The notes under the pieces: generated by a model | What the model was told of the DNA's origin: nothing | Database searches by the model: none | What the model saw: the letters and a program-made list of their open reading frames with translations, nothing else | In this document: one piece after another, positions 43,865 to 54,405 of the stretch | Numbering within the stretch: the first letter of the stretch is position 1 | How the letters are laid out: the number at the start of each line of letters is the position of its first letter | Position numbers and translations under genes: made by a program | Origin: Brachybacterium sp. Z12 | GTDB taxonomy: Bacteria; Actinomycetota; Actinomycetes; Actinomycetales; Dermabacteraceae | Assembly: GCF_014400405.1 (NCBI RefSeq) | Contig: NZ_CP060496.1 | Location: forward strand, 992,001 to 1,056,000 | Direction of reading: 5' to 3' | Length of the DNA stretch: 64,000 bases

Positions 43865-44083
43865 ATGAATGGATCCACGGAGCAACAGCCCGCGGGTGAT
43901 GAGGACGCCACGGAGCTGCTGACCCCGGCTGAGGTCGCCAAGATGTTCCATGTCGACCCCAAGACCGTCACGCGCTGGGCCCAGGCGGGCAAGCTGACGT
44001 ACATGCGCACCCTCGGCGGCCACCGTCGGTACCGACGCAATGAGGTCGTCGAGCTCCTCCAGGACAGCACCAAGGGCGAGTGA
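43865..44083 (+). CDS. bldC: BldC-like MerR-family DNA-binding protein
   Basis: 72 residues, a lone winged helix-turn-helix. LLTPAEVAKMFHVDPKTVTR then WAQAGKLTYMRTLGGHRRYR is nearly the BldC consensus; BldC binds direct repeats and controls development genes in Streptomyces. There is no effector domain. ATG at 43865; the stop overlaps the GTG of the hydrolase gene. Confidence 0.92.
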   Translation: MNGSTEQQPAGDEDATELLTPAEVAKMFHVDPKTVTRWAQAGKLTYMRTLGGHRRYRRNEVVELLQDSTKGE

Positions 44084-45155
44084 GCACCGACCCGTTCCTG
44101 GGGGAGGGGTACACGGCGCACCGCATCGATCTCGGCGCGGATGACGAAGGCCCCTTGATCGCGGTGCTGGTCCATCGCGATCCGCCTCTCCAGGCACCGA
44201 CGGTCGATGCCGAGGAGCTCAGGGAGGGCGAGGCTCTCGCGAAGCCTCCGATCCTGATGATGCACGGCTGGTCCGACTACGTGTTCGACCGTGAGCTCAT
44301 GGAGCACCTCGGGCGCAGCGGGCACGACGTCTGGGGACTGGATCTGCGCAAGTACGGACGCAGCCTGCTCCCTGAGCAGACTGCCACCGCCATCGACCAC
44401 CTCAACCGCTACGACGACGAGATCGGGGCCTCCCTGCGCATCATCGGTGCGGAGCGTCCACCGATCCTGCTGGCCCACTCCACCGGCGGGCTGATCGCAG
44501 CCCTGTGGGCGCAGCGCAATCCCGGGACGGTCCGGGGCTCGCGCTGAACTCGCCCTGGCTCGAGATGCACCTGGGGCCGGTCACCAGGTCGCTCGCGGAG
44601 GCTCCCGTGCGCTTGCTCGCAGATCGGCTCAGGGAGCGGCCCATCCTCCCGTTCGGCCGCGACCACTACGCCCGCACCACCCACCGCGATTTCGGCGGAC
44701 CCTACGACTACGACCTGACCCTCAAGCCAGCCGGCGGGCATCGGCTGCCGGCAGCGACGCTCAGCGCCATCATCGATGGCCAGCGCCGACTGGCCGCCGC
44801 CGGGCCGCTGAGCATCCCGGTGCTGGTGATGCACTCGGCCCGCAGCCGGATCGGCCCCCGCTTCACCGAGGAGATGCGGCGCGCCGATTCTGTGCTGGAC
44901 GTGAAGTCCCTGGCCGCTGCGGCCGCCGGTCTCGGCCCCGACGTGCGCATCGAAGCGATCGAGGGAGCCCGCCACGACGTCTTCCTCTCGGACGCCGATG
45001 CGCGCTCCCGTGCCATGGCGATCCTGGACGAATGGTTGGAGAAGCCGCCGCTGGCTGCCCCTACCATGAGGGCACCCGATGGCAGGGCCCACCTCGGCAC
45101 GCCCGTGCCGGGCAGTCACGCGAAGGAGGAGCCCGATGACCGCGGATCCGCGTGA
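44080..45155 (+). CDS. Alpha/beta hydrolase, lysophospholipase-like (frameshifted)
   Basis: About 358 residues. PPILMMHGWSDYVFDRELME is the oxyanion-hole region, VWGLDLRKYGRSLLPEQ the monoglyceride-lipase-like block, LLAHSTGGLIAALWAQR has the nucleophile Ser in G/A-H-S-x-G, and GARHDVFLSD holds the catalytic His. One G missing at 44534-44537 breaks the frame; repaired it reads TVRGLALNSPWLEMHLGP. Cytosolic. GTG overlaps bldC, and its end overlaps the next gene by 20 bases. Confidence 0.82.
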
Positions 45156-45612
45156 GGTGCGGCGGCATGCCGCTGCCCTGCGACGTGCCGCTGATCGGCT
45201 CACGATCCTGCGCCTGAGGCTGGCGAATTCCGTCGTGGACGTCACTCAGGTCGATGACCCCGCGCTTCGCGAGCTGGGCGAGGAGATCCACGCGCGGTGG
45301 ACCCTGGAGCAGTATCCGGAGCTGGGGAGGATCGCGGGCGGCCTGCGGGCCAGCGCCAAGAAGCTGGACACCGTCGCCCTCGCCGCCGAGCGCAGCAGCG
45401 GTCGCAGGCTGGGTGGCTACTCCGGGGCCGGGTTCCTCGGCAAGGGCGATGAGGCCCACCTCCATGTCGAGGACGTCGCCGGATTCGTGGGCACCGAGCA
45501 CGGTGCCAGCATCGGCGGCTTCCCGTTGCTGCCCAGCGCTGACGAGGGCCTGCTCGCCCATCCGTCCCACACGGTGGGGATCGACACTCCCGACTACGAC
45601 GAGCAGGGCTGA
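45136..45612 (+). CDS. Unknown protein, 158 residues
   Basis: ATG at 45136 has a very good site (GAAGGAGGAG). The product starts MTADPREVRRHAAALRRAAD and is helical in its first half (LTILRLRLANSVVDVTQVDD, then LREL-type repeats up to ASAKKLDTVALAAERS), followed by a Gly-rich half ending HTVGIDTPDYDEQG. No motif or family recognised. Probably translated together with the hydrolase. Confidence 0.6.
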   Translation: MTADPREVRRHAAALRRAADRLTILRLRLANSVVDVTQVDDPALRELGEEIHARWTLEQYPELGRIAGGLRASAKKLDTVALAAERSSGRRLGGYSGAGFLGKGDEAHLHVEDVAGFVGTEHGASIGGFPLLPSADEGLLAHPSHTVGIDTPDYDEQG

Positions 45613-45643
45613 GGCTCCGTCTCTGGCCGGAACAGCGGGTGCT

Positions 45644-46801
45644 TCAGCTCCGGGGCCGACGGTCCGGCGCGAGGGAGAGCGCGACCACAGCGGCCAGCGC
45701 GCCGCACACCAGTGGGACCAGGAGCATCGTCACCAGCAGCAGGAGCATCGCGGCGGCGGCCTCGGCCGCGGCCACGCCCAGGCCGATCAGCGCCGCTGCA
45801 CCGACGGCCTCGGTCACGCCGGCGCCCCCAGGGGTCAGCGGCACCAGCGACAGCACCCGCCCCAGCGCGAAGATCGCCACGGTCAGCGCCAGGGGGACCG
45901 CGGCACCCACGGCCTCGATCGCGAGCAGCAGCGCGACCCACTGCAGCAGCCGCGCCCCGACCGTCGGCAGGACGAGGCGCATCGGGCGACGCCGCAGCAT
46001 CCCCACCAGAGCGTCGCGCTGCTCGAGGATCAGCGCCTCGACACGCTCCGGGAGCACCTCGCCGAACTGGGTAAGGAGCCTGGACAGCACTGGGCGGCGC
46101 AGCAGCACCGCGGTCAGGACCAGGGCGATCACGGCACCGAGCAGGGCCAGCAGAGCCGCCCAGAGCGCCCCCGGCAATGCGATCCCGGCCGGGGTCAGGG
46201 CGGAGCTCAGAGCGTAGGCGGCCAGCCCCAGCACCGGGATCAGCACCGAGGTGATCACCATCTCGACCAGCGAGGCCGCGACGATTCCAGTGAGGATGAG
46301 GGGCATGGCGAGCCCGGCGCGGCGCAGGATCCAGCCCATCAGGCCCAGCCCCAGCACGGAGCCTCCAGGCACGGCGAGAGCGGTCGCACTCGAGGCGGAA
46401 TGGCCCAGCAGCGCCGGCGCCCAGCGAGATCCCGGCAGCGCGGCACGGACGGTCAGCGACTCCAGCAGCAGCGCGCCGACGCCGAGCAGCACCATCGCGG
46501 GGACTGCCCAGAGCGGCAGCGTGGACAGGGTGCTGGCGATCTCCGCCCAGCTCGCGCCCGTGGCCCAGGGGAGAGCCCAGGCGAGCAGGGCGATCACCAG
46601 CGCGGCGGAGAGCGCCCCGGCCACGATCCGAGCCGGGGTGAGGCGGGGCGGGCGTTCGGCGTCGAACTCGGAGAGCTCCTCGACCAGCCAGGCATCCGTC
46701 CCAGACTGTGCGACGGTGCCGTTCCCCGCGCGGGGAACGGACTCGGGGTCCGGAGTGCCGGGGAGCTTGGAGGAGCCTCTGACATGCGGTGATTCTCGCA
46801 C
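45644..46801 (-). CDS. Flippase-like membrane protein (lysylphosphatidylglycerol synthase TM-region type)
   Basis: 385 residues with about eight helices. LEVPAGGS-type AVPGGSVLGLGLMGWILRRA in the middle and VPLTPGGAGVTEAVGAAALI near the end are the marks of the UPF0104/YbhN (MprF flippase-like) group; the P-G-G-x-G-x-x-E block is clear. The first 55 residues are polar and cytosolic. GTG start at 46801. Members are linked to polyprenol or lipid handling in the envelope; the substrate here is unknown. Confidence 0.75.
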   Translation of the reverse strand: MRESPHVRGSSKLPGTPDPESVPRAGNGTVAQSGTDAWLVEELSEFDAERPPRLTPARIVAGALSAALVIALLAWALPWATGASWAEIASTLSTLPLWAVPAMVLLGVGALLLESLTVRAALPGSRWAPALLGHSASSATALAVPGGSVLGLGLMGWILRRAGLAMPLILTGIVAASLVEMVITSVLIPVLGLAAYALSSALTPAGIALPGALWAALLALLGAVIALVLTAVLLRRPVLSRLLTQFGEVLPERVEALILEQRDALVGMLRRRPMRLVLPTVGARLLQWVALLLAIEAVGAAVPLALTVAIFALGRVLSLVPLTPGGAGVTEAVGAAALIGLGVAAAEAAAAMLLLLVTMLLVPLVCGALAAVVALSLAPDRRPRS

Positions 46802-46845
46802 GCCGTGAGCAGAGTTCTTCCAGGGGAGGGATATAACATCGTGTC

Positions 46846-47193
46846 ATGTCCTTCCTGTTCTCCCTCTTCGTCGTGCTGCACTTGATCTGCTGGGCCGTGG
46901 CGCTCGGCACCTGGGTGGCAGCTGCCCGCACCCGTCAGCCCAACAAGGGCATGGCCCATGCCACCGCCGGTGCCCTCGTGTTCGGCATCCTGCTGGCGGC
47001 CCTGATCTCGATCCCCGGGGCGCTCCCCGGCGATCCGAACCACATGAAGCTCGGCATCAAGCTCCTGATCGGCCTGGTCGCCGTGGCGCTCGCCTACATC
47101 GCGAACAAGAAGGGCCCCGAGACCCCCTCCGCGGTGTGGTTCGGCATCCCCACCGCGATCATCGCGAATGTGATCATCGCGGTCTTCGTCTGA
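46846..47193 (+). CDS. Small membrane protein, unknown
   Basis: 115 residues with four hydrophobic segments: FLFSLFVVLHLICWAVALGT, AHATAGALVFGILLAALISI, LGIKLLIGLVAVALAYIANK and WFGIPTAIIANVIIAVFV. HxxxW-type residues early in the chain (VVLHLICWAVALGTW) resemble small haem- or quinone-linked membrane proteins, but I would not call a function. Followed by a strong terminator, so a single-gene unit. Confidence 0.6.
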   Translation: MSFLFSLFVVLHLICWAVALGTWVAAARTRQPNKGMAHATAGALVFGILLAALISIPGALPGDPNHMKLGIKLLIGLVAVALAYIANKKGPETPSAVWFGIPTAIIANVIIAVFV

Positions 47194-47274
47194 GCTGTGC
47201 GGCCGAGCGATGCGCGGCGGAGGCGCGCGGCCCGAGCGCCGACGTGCCCGCTCTCACCGTCGATTCGTCCACAT

Positions 47275-47308
47275 CGAGGCCCGACAGCACTCCTGCTGTC
47301 GGGCCTCG
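47275..47308 (+). terminator. Strong hairpin terminator
   Basis: CGAGGCCCGACAGCA and TGCTGTCGGGCCTCG form a perfect 15-bp stem around a 4-base loop, 20 bases before the helicase start. Confidence 0.9.
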
Positions 47309-47327
47309 TGCCTATCCTGGAACCCTC

Positions 47328-50022
47328 ATGAGCTCACTCTTCGACGACCTCTCGCTGCCCGACGCCTTCCGCCGACTCGACGGGGTGTCGGTGGCCCCCG
47401 CCGCCCCCGAGAGGGCACGCGGTGACGAGCGTGGCCGCCCCGAGGGGCCGCCCGAGGAGGAAGGGCGGCCCTATGAGGAGGAGCCGCCCTATGAGGACGA
47501 GCCCCCTATGACGAAGCGCCCCCGATGGAGGAGCGCCCGGTGCCGCAGCCCCCGGCCGATCTCGCCCAGGCCCCGCACCCGGCCGACCGGGGGCGCGGGC
47601 ATGAGGGCCGCTACGGTGACCTCGGCACCGCCCCGGCGGCGCTCGCCGAGCTCACCGACGGTCTGAACCCCGCCCAGCACCAGGCGGTCGAGCATCGCGG
47701 CAGCCCGCTGCTGATCGTCGCCGGCGCCGGCTCGGGCAAGACCCGTGTGCTGACCCGTCGCATCGCGCATCTGCTGCGCTCCGGTGAGGCGATGCCGGGG
47801 AGATCCTCGCGATCACCTTCACCAACAAGGCCGCCGCCGAGATGCGCGAGCGGGTGGGTGAGCTGGTGGGCCCCGTCGCACGCAGCATGTGGGTCTCCAC
47901 CTTCCACAGCGCCTGCGTGCGGATCCTGCGCCGGGACGCCGCTGCTGCGGGCCTGAAGAGCTCCTTCACCATCTACGACAGCGCCGACTCCCTGCGGCTG
48001 ATCACCACGATCGCCAAGGACCTCGAGCTGGACACGAAGAAGCACGCACCCCGCGCGTTGGCCTCCCGGATCTCCACGCTCAAGAACGACCTGATCGATC
48101 CGATCGACTTCGCCGATCAGGCGGAGAGCGCGAAGAACCCCTTCGAGAAGACGCTCGCGCGCATCTACACGAACTACACCGAGCGGCTGCGGCAGGCCAA
48201 CGCCGTCGATTTCGACGACCTGATCGGCCTGACCGTCACCCTCCTGCGGGAGAACCCCGCGATCCGCGAGGGTTACCGCCGGCGCTTCCGCCACCTGCTG
48301 GTGGACGAGTACCAGGACACCAACACCGCCCAGTACCAGCTGGTGCGGGAACTGGTGGGGGATGATCCCAGCGCCGATCTCACCGTGGTCGGCGACTCGG
48401 ACCAGTCGATCTACGCCTTCCGCGGTGCCACCATCCGCAACATCGTCGAATTCGAGCAGGACTTCCCCTCGGCCCGCACCATCGTGCTCGAGCAGAACTA
48501 CCGCTCCACCCAGAACATCCTCAGCGCCGCGAACGCGGTGATCGAGGAGAACGCCGGGCGGCGCAAGAAGAACCTCTGGACCGATGAGGGGACGGGCGAG
48601 AAGATCACGCTCTACGTCGCCGATGACGAGAAGGCGGAAGCGCGCTACATCGGCCGCCAGATCGATGCCCTGGTGGACGACGGCCGCAGCGCTGGCGACG
48701 TCGCGATCTTCTACCGTGCCAACGCCCAGTCCCGCGCCCTCGAGGATCAGCTGATCCGGATCGGGCTGCCGTATCGCGTCGTGGGCGGCACCCGGTTCTA
48801 TGAGCGTCGAGAGATCAAGGACGCGGTCGCCTACCTCCAGGTGCTCGCCAACCCGGCCGACGAGATCAACCTGCGCCGCATCCTCAACGTCCCCAAGCGC
48901 GGGATCGGCGACCGGGCCGAAGCCGCAATCGCGATGCTCGCCGAACGGGAGCGGATCGGTTTCGGAGAGGCCCTGCGCCGCGCCGAGGAGGCACCCGGCA
49001 TCGCCACCCGCTCGCTGAACGCCGTGCGCACCTTCGTGGCGATGCTGGAGGATCTGCAGGAGATGGCAGAGAGGGGTGATGGCCCCGCCGAGCTGCTCGA
49101 GGCGATCCTCACCCGCTCCGGCTACTACGCCGAGCTGCAGGGCAGCGATGATCCGCAGGACGAGTCCCGCCTGGAGAACCTGGCCGAGCTGATCAGCGTC
49201 GCCGCCGAGTTCGAGGCCCAGATGGAAGAGGCCGACGCCGTGGCCAGCGAGGTCGAGGACGAGGAGGGCGATCCCGGCTCCGACATCGCCCCCGACGCCG
49301 CGCTGCGGGCACCGGATGACCCGGAAGCGAGCCTCGTGGACCGTTTTCTGGAGAAGGTCTCCCTGGTGGCGGACGCCGACCAGATCCCCGGCGAAGAGGA
49401 TCAGTTCGTCACCCTGATGACCTTGCACACCGCCAAGGGCCTCGAGTTCCCGGTCGTGTTCCTCACCGGCATGGAGGACGGCACCTTCCCCCACAACCGC
49501 ACCCTGGGCGACCCGGAGGAGCTCGAGGAGGAACGCCGCCTGGCCTACGTGGGGATCACCCGCGCACGCGAGAAGCTCTACCTGACCCGTTCGCAGATGC
49601 GCTCCACCTGGGGGCAGACGCAGTTCATGCCGGCCAGCCGCTTCCTCGACGAGGTGCCCGAGGCCGTGCTGGACGTCGCCCGAGCCGGATCCAGCCTCAG
49701 CGGGGCCGGGTTCGGCGGGTCGGGAGGCTACGGCGGAAGCTACAGCTCCGGCTCCCAGCGCGGCCCGTCGTTCAGCGGCGGCATCGGTGGCGGTCGCAGC
49801 GACATCAAGCGCCCCAGCCTCGGCTCGGGACGCAAGGCCACGCCGACGGAGAAGCTTCCCCAGCTCGTCGTGGGAGATCGCATCACCCACGACTCCTTCG
49901 GGATGGGCACGGTCTCCGAGGTCGCCGGCCAGGGCGACAAGACCCAGATCGAGGTGCAGTTCAAGCCCCCTCACGGCACGAAGCGCCTGGTGCTGCGCTA
50001 CGCCGCGGTCACCAAGCTCTGA
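47328..50022 (+). CDS. pcrA: ATP-dependent DNA helicase PcrA/UvrD (two frameshifts)
   Basis: About 898 residues after repair. SF1A 3'-5' helicase for repair and replication-fork work. [20 protein letters not shown] is the Q-motif, [19 protein letters not shown] motif [16 protein letters not shown] motif [16 protein letters not shown] motif [23 protein letters not shown] motif V and [16 protein letters not shown] motif VI. A Gly/Ser-rich linker leads to the C-terminal PcrA domain with [20 protein letters not shown]. The 110-residue N-terminal extension is acidic with repeated P-Y-E-E/E-D blocks. Bases are missing in the C run 47502-47506 and the G run 47797-47800. Confidence 0.96.
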
Positions 50023-50037
50023 GCGCGGCCGCGAGGC

Positions 50038-50235
50038 TCACGCAGTCACCACCAGCTCCACCTCGATGCCCTCCGGATCCTCGGCGTACCAGGCCAGATG
50101 GTCCGGTCCGCCGGCGGTGGGTAGCGCTCTGCGAACAGCTCTCGCCAGCCATGCCCCGCAGCACCGGCACGGATCGCCTCGAGAGCAGCGCGGTCCGAGA
50201 TGGTGCAGGCCGGAACGTCGAGTCGATGTCGTCAT
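50038..50235 (-). pseudogene. C-terminal fragment of a VOC/glyoxalase-family protein
   Basis: About 65 codons. One frame gives TISDRAALEAIRAGAAGHGW then RELFAERYP, another continues GGPDHLAWYAEDPEGIEVEL. Joined (one base missing near 50112-50120) this is the last half of a VOC protein, with the C-terminal G-x-x-V-E-L strand. A stop lies right before it in frame and the next gene ends 26 bases away, so the N-terminal half is gone. Confidence 0.55.
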
Positions 50236-50263
50236 GGGATGACAGTATGCGGGGCGCGCCGCG

Positions 50264-53096
50264 TCACCGCGTCACCTTGATCAGGGCCCGCGCCCCGCGC
50301 TCCATCTCCACGAAGGAGTGGTTCACGGCGGTGTAGGTGCCGGGCTCGTCGAAGACCAGCTCGACGAAACCCCCTGCGCCGAGGCCAGGTCCAGGGCCTG
50401 CGACCCGCCGCGGTGCTCATTGTCCGGGCGCAGCAGGTACTCGCCCTCCTTGAACACGGTGTCGAACACTCCGCCCACGACGTGGAAGGAGATCCCCGGG
50501 ACGGACCGGCCGCGAGCACCCACAGCCGCATCCGTTCCCCGACCCGTGCTTCGAGCGGCGCGTGGACGTACTGGTTCGCGTGCCCGTTGAAGACGGTCAG
50601 GTCCGGGCGCTCTGCGGCGATCTTCGCGGGGCTGACGGGATGGATCCCCTCGCGGACCGCGTCCCCGGCACCGGCCGCACCCTCCGGCACCAGGTAGTGC
50701 TCGGACTGGACCAGCACGTACTCACGGTCCACCTCCGCGAGCCCGGCCGGCGGGACGATCAGCGCCCCGACCATCCCGGCGGCCAGGTGCACGCTCATCG
50801 GCATGGTCGAGCAGTGGTAGAGCCAGATCCCGGCATGGTCGGTGGTGATCGAGTACTCGAGGCTCTCGCCGGGAGGGATCGTCCGCATCGTCTCGTCCGG
50901 GGAGACGGTGCCGGCGTGCAGGTCCAGCGAATGGCCCATGGAGCCGTGGTTGACCAGGTCGACGGTGAGCTGTGCCCCCAGCTCGGAGCGCAGCACCGGG
51001 CCCACCACTGTGCCGCCGAAGGTCATCGCCTCCATCTTCACCCCCGGGGCGATCTCGGCGGCGACCTCCGTGATCTCGAGGTCGAGGCGCTGCTGCGCCC
51101 CGGCGCTGGGCGGCAGACCACCTCGCGCACGCGATGGTCCGGGCCGGGAGGGGCCTGCAGGTCCAGCGGGATGCGTGCGAGCTCGTCGCCGGCCGCAGAG
51201 CCGCTCTGGTCGGGGTCTGCAGAGGTGTGTTCGGCGCCCAGGGCGGTGACCCGGAGCGTCATCCCCATTGCGCGGTGCCCCGCGATCGAGCACCAGCCCT
51301 CGAGATCGTGGCCGATCACCCCGGCCTCCACGGTGGTGGCAGCCCCGGGCTGCAGCCGACCCGAGGAGACGCCACCGGCCAGCACCAGATCGTGGACGTC
51401 GTAGGGGTCGTCATTGCTCAGCTCGATCACCAGTGCGTCCCCGGCCGGGACCTCGAGCACATCGGGGAGAAGCGCATCTCCGCCATGCTCACCGCGATCG
51501 TGGTGGTCGACCCGGTGGGGAGACCGCGCCACACGCCGGCCCGGTGCCGCCGGAGGCCGCGCCGCCCGGCAGCGATCCCTGCGCACGGTCCAGCGCGGAG
51601 CCCAGCGCGGTCACACCGAGCACCGAGCCGAGGCCCAGCAGCGCACCGGTCAGCGCCCGACGGTCCATCGCCTCGGCGCGGGGCGTCGTGGCGGTCGCGG
51701 GGGTCGCGGCCGTCTGCGCGGGCACTGGCGGCACCATGCCCCGGTGGCGGATGCTCGCCCTGATCGCCAGCCCCATCAGCACCGGGAAGGAGCCCAGCAC
51801 CGCGAATGCCAGCAGGGACAGCAGCACCCGAGCCAGGGACCCGAAGTCCGCGACGTCCGCCGTGCCCAGCGTGAGGCCGGCGAACAGCGCCCCGGAGGTC
51901 GCGGACCCGATCCCCGAGAGCACGAACAGCGCCAGGGCCAGGTTAAAGGTGACGGTGCGCAGCACGGCGAAGCGGCTCATCATCTCGAGCCCGGCCTTCG
52001 TCGACCGGGGGCCTCCGCCCATCGTCACCGGGAGCAGGTGGCTCATCGCCCCCAGCAGCACCTGCAGCAGGAAACCTGCGACCAGCGGCACCGTGAGCTG
52101 CTGGATGTCTGCCGCCACCAGAGAACTCGCGAGCTGCTCATCGGCGGAGCGCCACCACATCACCAGCAGCCCGACCACCGTCACCGCGAACCAGGTGACA
52201 CCGGAAGCGATCGACAGCACCGGGAACAGCGGCAGCGGCACCCTGCGCTCCTGCCGGGCCGCACGGGCGCTGACCCGCAGCAGCGTCACCGCGACCCAGG
52301 TGAAGGAACCGAGGTAGGCCAGCAGGAAAGCGCAGCCGAGCAGCCTCGAGCCGAGCATGGCGCCGGCGGTCGCCCCCAGCACCGACAGGAGCATCCCCAG
52401 CAGGCCGCCGGCCGAACGCCGCGCAGCGTGCGGCTCGATCCGGGTGCGCAGCACCGTGGGCCACAGCGTCAGCAGCGTGCCGGTGACCGTGATCCCCACG
52501 AAGCCCAGGACGTTCACCAGCTGGTGGGCGAGCAGCAGCCGCCCCTGCCATGGTTCGCCCGGGCTGAACGCCATCACCGCGCCGAGCGTCGCGCCCACCG
52601 GGATCAGGCAGGCGGCGCCGATGTACGCCTTGACCGTGAACTCGAAGCGCGGTGCCAGGGCCGCTTTCACCTGGGCGCCGAGGGCTGCGGCGTACCAGAC
52701 CAGCGCGGCGGAGACCAGCAGTGCGCCGAGCACCACCACCCAGGGCCAGGACGGCAGCATGCCGAGGATCGTGACCACCACACCGGCCGTCAGCAGCCGG
52801 ATTCGCGCCAGCTGACGAGGCCTCGACTCCTCACCCAGCCGGGTCTTCAGCAGCGCCTCGGTGAAGTGCTGTCCCCACACCATGATCGACGTGGTGATCA
52901 GCCCCAGCGTCACCATGTGCACCAGCAGCCAGCGGGACTGGGGAATCCACTGATGGACCAGCACCACCACGATCAGGGCGAGCATCCACAGGGAGACGGG
53001 CCGCGAGGCGCGGCGATGCCAGGAGCTCCGGCCCGTCGGGGCGGCGGGGCGGGAGGGCCCGTGGGACGGGGCGGCAGGGAGAGACGGCTCGGACAT
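50264..53096 (-). CDS. Membrane-anchored multicopper oxidase, NirK-like, with extra cupredoxin (five frameshifts)
   Basis: About 945 residues after repair. Residues 1-490: some 12 hydrophobic helices with repeated His (WLLVHMVTLGLITTSIMVWG, LLLAHQLVNVLGFVGITVTG, LLGAMSHLLPVTMGGGP). Then a first cupredoxin: SMAEMRFSPDVLEVPAGDAL, YDVHDLVLAGGVSSG and EGWCSIAGHRAMGMTLRV, a complete type 1 copper site (His, Cys, His, Met). Then a two-domain copper nitrite reductase-like part: NHGSMGHSLDLHAGTVSPDE, IWLYHCSTMPMSVHLAAGM (His, Cys, His, Met) and the end TYTAVNHSFVEMERGARALI. Single bases are missing at about 51540-51542, 51464-51467, 51114-51119, 50502 and 50370-50374 (plus strand). ATG at 53096 follows GAGG. 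May reduce nitrite or oxidise copper; undecided. Confidence 0.75.
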
Positions 53097-53235
53097 GACC
53101 ACCTCGGCAGGAGGCTCGGCCGGGTCGGGATGGCCGGTCGGGCAGGGGCAGGGACCGTCCCAGCCTAGATCTTGAGCGCTGGTCCACCGGTGGCGAAGGT
53201 CCCGGCGCCGCGGAGGTGGGTGCGTGTTCCTGCCC

Positions 53236-53823
53236 TCAGCTGCGAGGGTCGGCCGTCGGGGCCTGTGCTTCCCGGGCCCGCTTCCATTGGGCGTAGACCC
53301 CGGCGCCGAAGCTGAGCGCCACGATCACGCCGACGATGATCAGCACGGTCGTGAAGGGGATCGGGATCCCGGCCGCGGCGAGCACACCCCAGATGACGAA
53401 CAGCGACAACCCGATCATCAGGGCGTCCCGCAGGGCTCGGAGGATCCGCGGGCCGACGTTCGCTGCGTTCACGCGCCGGCTGGCCACGGTGTAGTAGGCC
53501 GCGGCGTCGCGGCGCAGCCTGTCACCGTCGACCTTGGGCCGTTCGGCGGTCGCGGTGCGCGGGGAGGTGTCCTCGTCGCGGCGGGGCCCGACGGGATCGT
53601 GCCGTCGGCCGTCCTCCTGGCTGCGGGAAGCGGGCGCGGGGCGGAGGTCGTCGTCACGGCGGGGGCGCTCATCCTCGCGGCGCCCCTCATCGATCGCCTT
53701 GCCGGCGGCGCGCACGTAGTCTCCGGCCCGGTCGGACGCACGCCGGGCGGCGCCGCGGGCTTCGGGGGCCTGCTTGCGGGCGGTGTTCCGTGCGGCCTTC
53801 GCGTAGGTCTTCCAGTCGGCCAT
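53236..53823 (-). CDS. Membrane protein with basic/acidic cytosolic half, unknown
   Basis: 195 residues. A long charged N-terminal half (MADWKTYAKAARNTARKQAP; blocks of Arg and Asp) leads to helices around ALRDALMIGLSLFVIWGVLA and TTVLIIVGVIVALSFGAGVY, then a short tail. AAAYYTVASRRVNAANVGPR before the helices looks conserved in style. ATG at 53823. Likely co-transcribed with the next minus-strand gene upstream (14-base gap). No family seen. Confidence 0.6.
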   Translation of the reverse strand: MADWKTYAKAARNTARKQAPEARGAARRASDRAGDYVRAAGKAIDEGRREDERPRRDDDLRPAPASRSQEDGRRHDPVGPRRDEDTSPRTATAERPKVDGDRLRRDAAAYYTVASRRVNAANVGPRILRALRDALMIGLSLFVIWGVLAAAGIPIPFTTVLIIVGVIVALSFGAGVYAQWKRAREAQAPTADPRS

Positions 53824-53837
53824 GACCTCTCCTCGCC

Positions 53838-54170
53838 TCAGGGGTTCTCGTCGCGGTGCTCGCGCTGCGGGCGCCGGTCCTCTGCGCGGGGATCGTAGCG
53901 GCGCTCGTCCCGCCCGTCGTCCTCGCGGAAGCGGATGTCTCCGCCGCCGCGATTCCCCCGCTGGGGGCGGGGGTTCTTCGCTCGATGGTCGTAGTAGTAG
54001 GACAGCCCGACGTTCAGTGCCAGCGTGATGCCCACCGACAGGGCGAAGCCCGCGAAGGTCGAGCGCACCCCGACCAGGCGCAGCACGATGAAGAGCACAC
54101 CGATCGCGACCACGCTGAACCCGATGTGGTCACGCGCTCGCTGGACCAGGCCGCGGGGTCGTCGATTCAT
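53838..54170 (-). CDS. Small membrane protein, DUF4229-like
   Basis: 110 residues. Two helices (FSVVAIGVLFIVLRLVGVRS and FAGFALSVGITLALNVGLSY) with a short hairpin between, then a strongly charged tail (YYYDHRAKNPRPQRG and many Arg/Asp). The layout is that of DUF4229 proteins, but I cannot confirm membership by eye. ATG at 54170. First gene of the pair with 53236. Confidence 0.55.
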   Translation of the reverse strand: MNRRPRGLVQRARDHIGFSVVAIGVLFIVLRLVGVRSTFAGFALSVGITLALNVGLSYYYDHRAKNPRPQRGNRGGGDIRFREDDGRDERRYDPRAEDRRPQREHRDENP

Positions 54171-54405
54171 CCCGCCATCGTAGACGGGACAGCTGGGCGC
54201 GGCCCCGCGATGCGGGCCGAAGGCGTCGTGGTGGCCTCCGATGCGTGCAGACGGGACCTCCGCGCGCCGAGTGAGACTCCCCGCACACTGCTCCCGGTGG
54301 CGCGCGCCCCGCCGGGGAAGCGATACCCTGGCGATGTTCCCAGGGGTGGCATCGAGGCCAGTGCGGCCTGCCGCCCACTGCCGACATCGAGAGGAAATGC
54401 ACCCC

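Noticed and set aside
45254-46792. 512-codon plus-strand frame opposite the flippase-like gene, Gln/His/Arg-rich
   Set aside because: Low-complexity composition typical of an antisense frame; the minus-strand protein has proper membrane helices.
51414-53168. 584-codon plus-strand frame over the copper oxidase
   Set aside because: Antisense shadow with repeated Gln/His/Arg, no domain recognisable.
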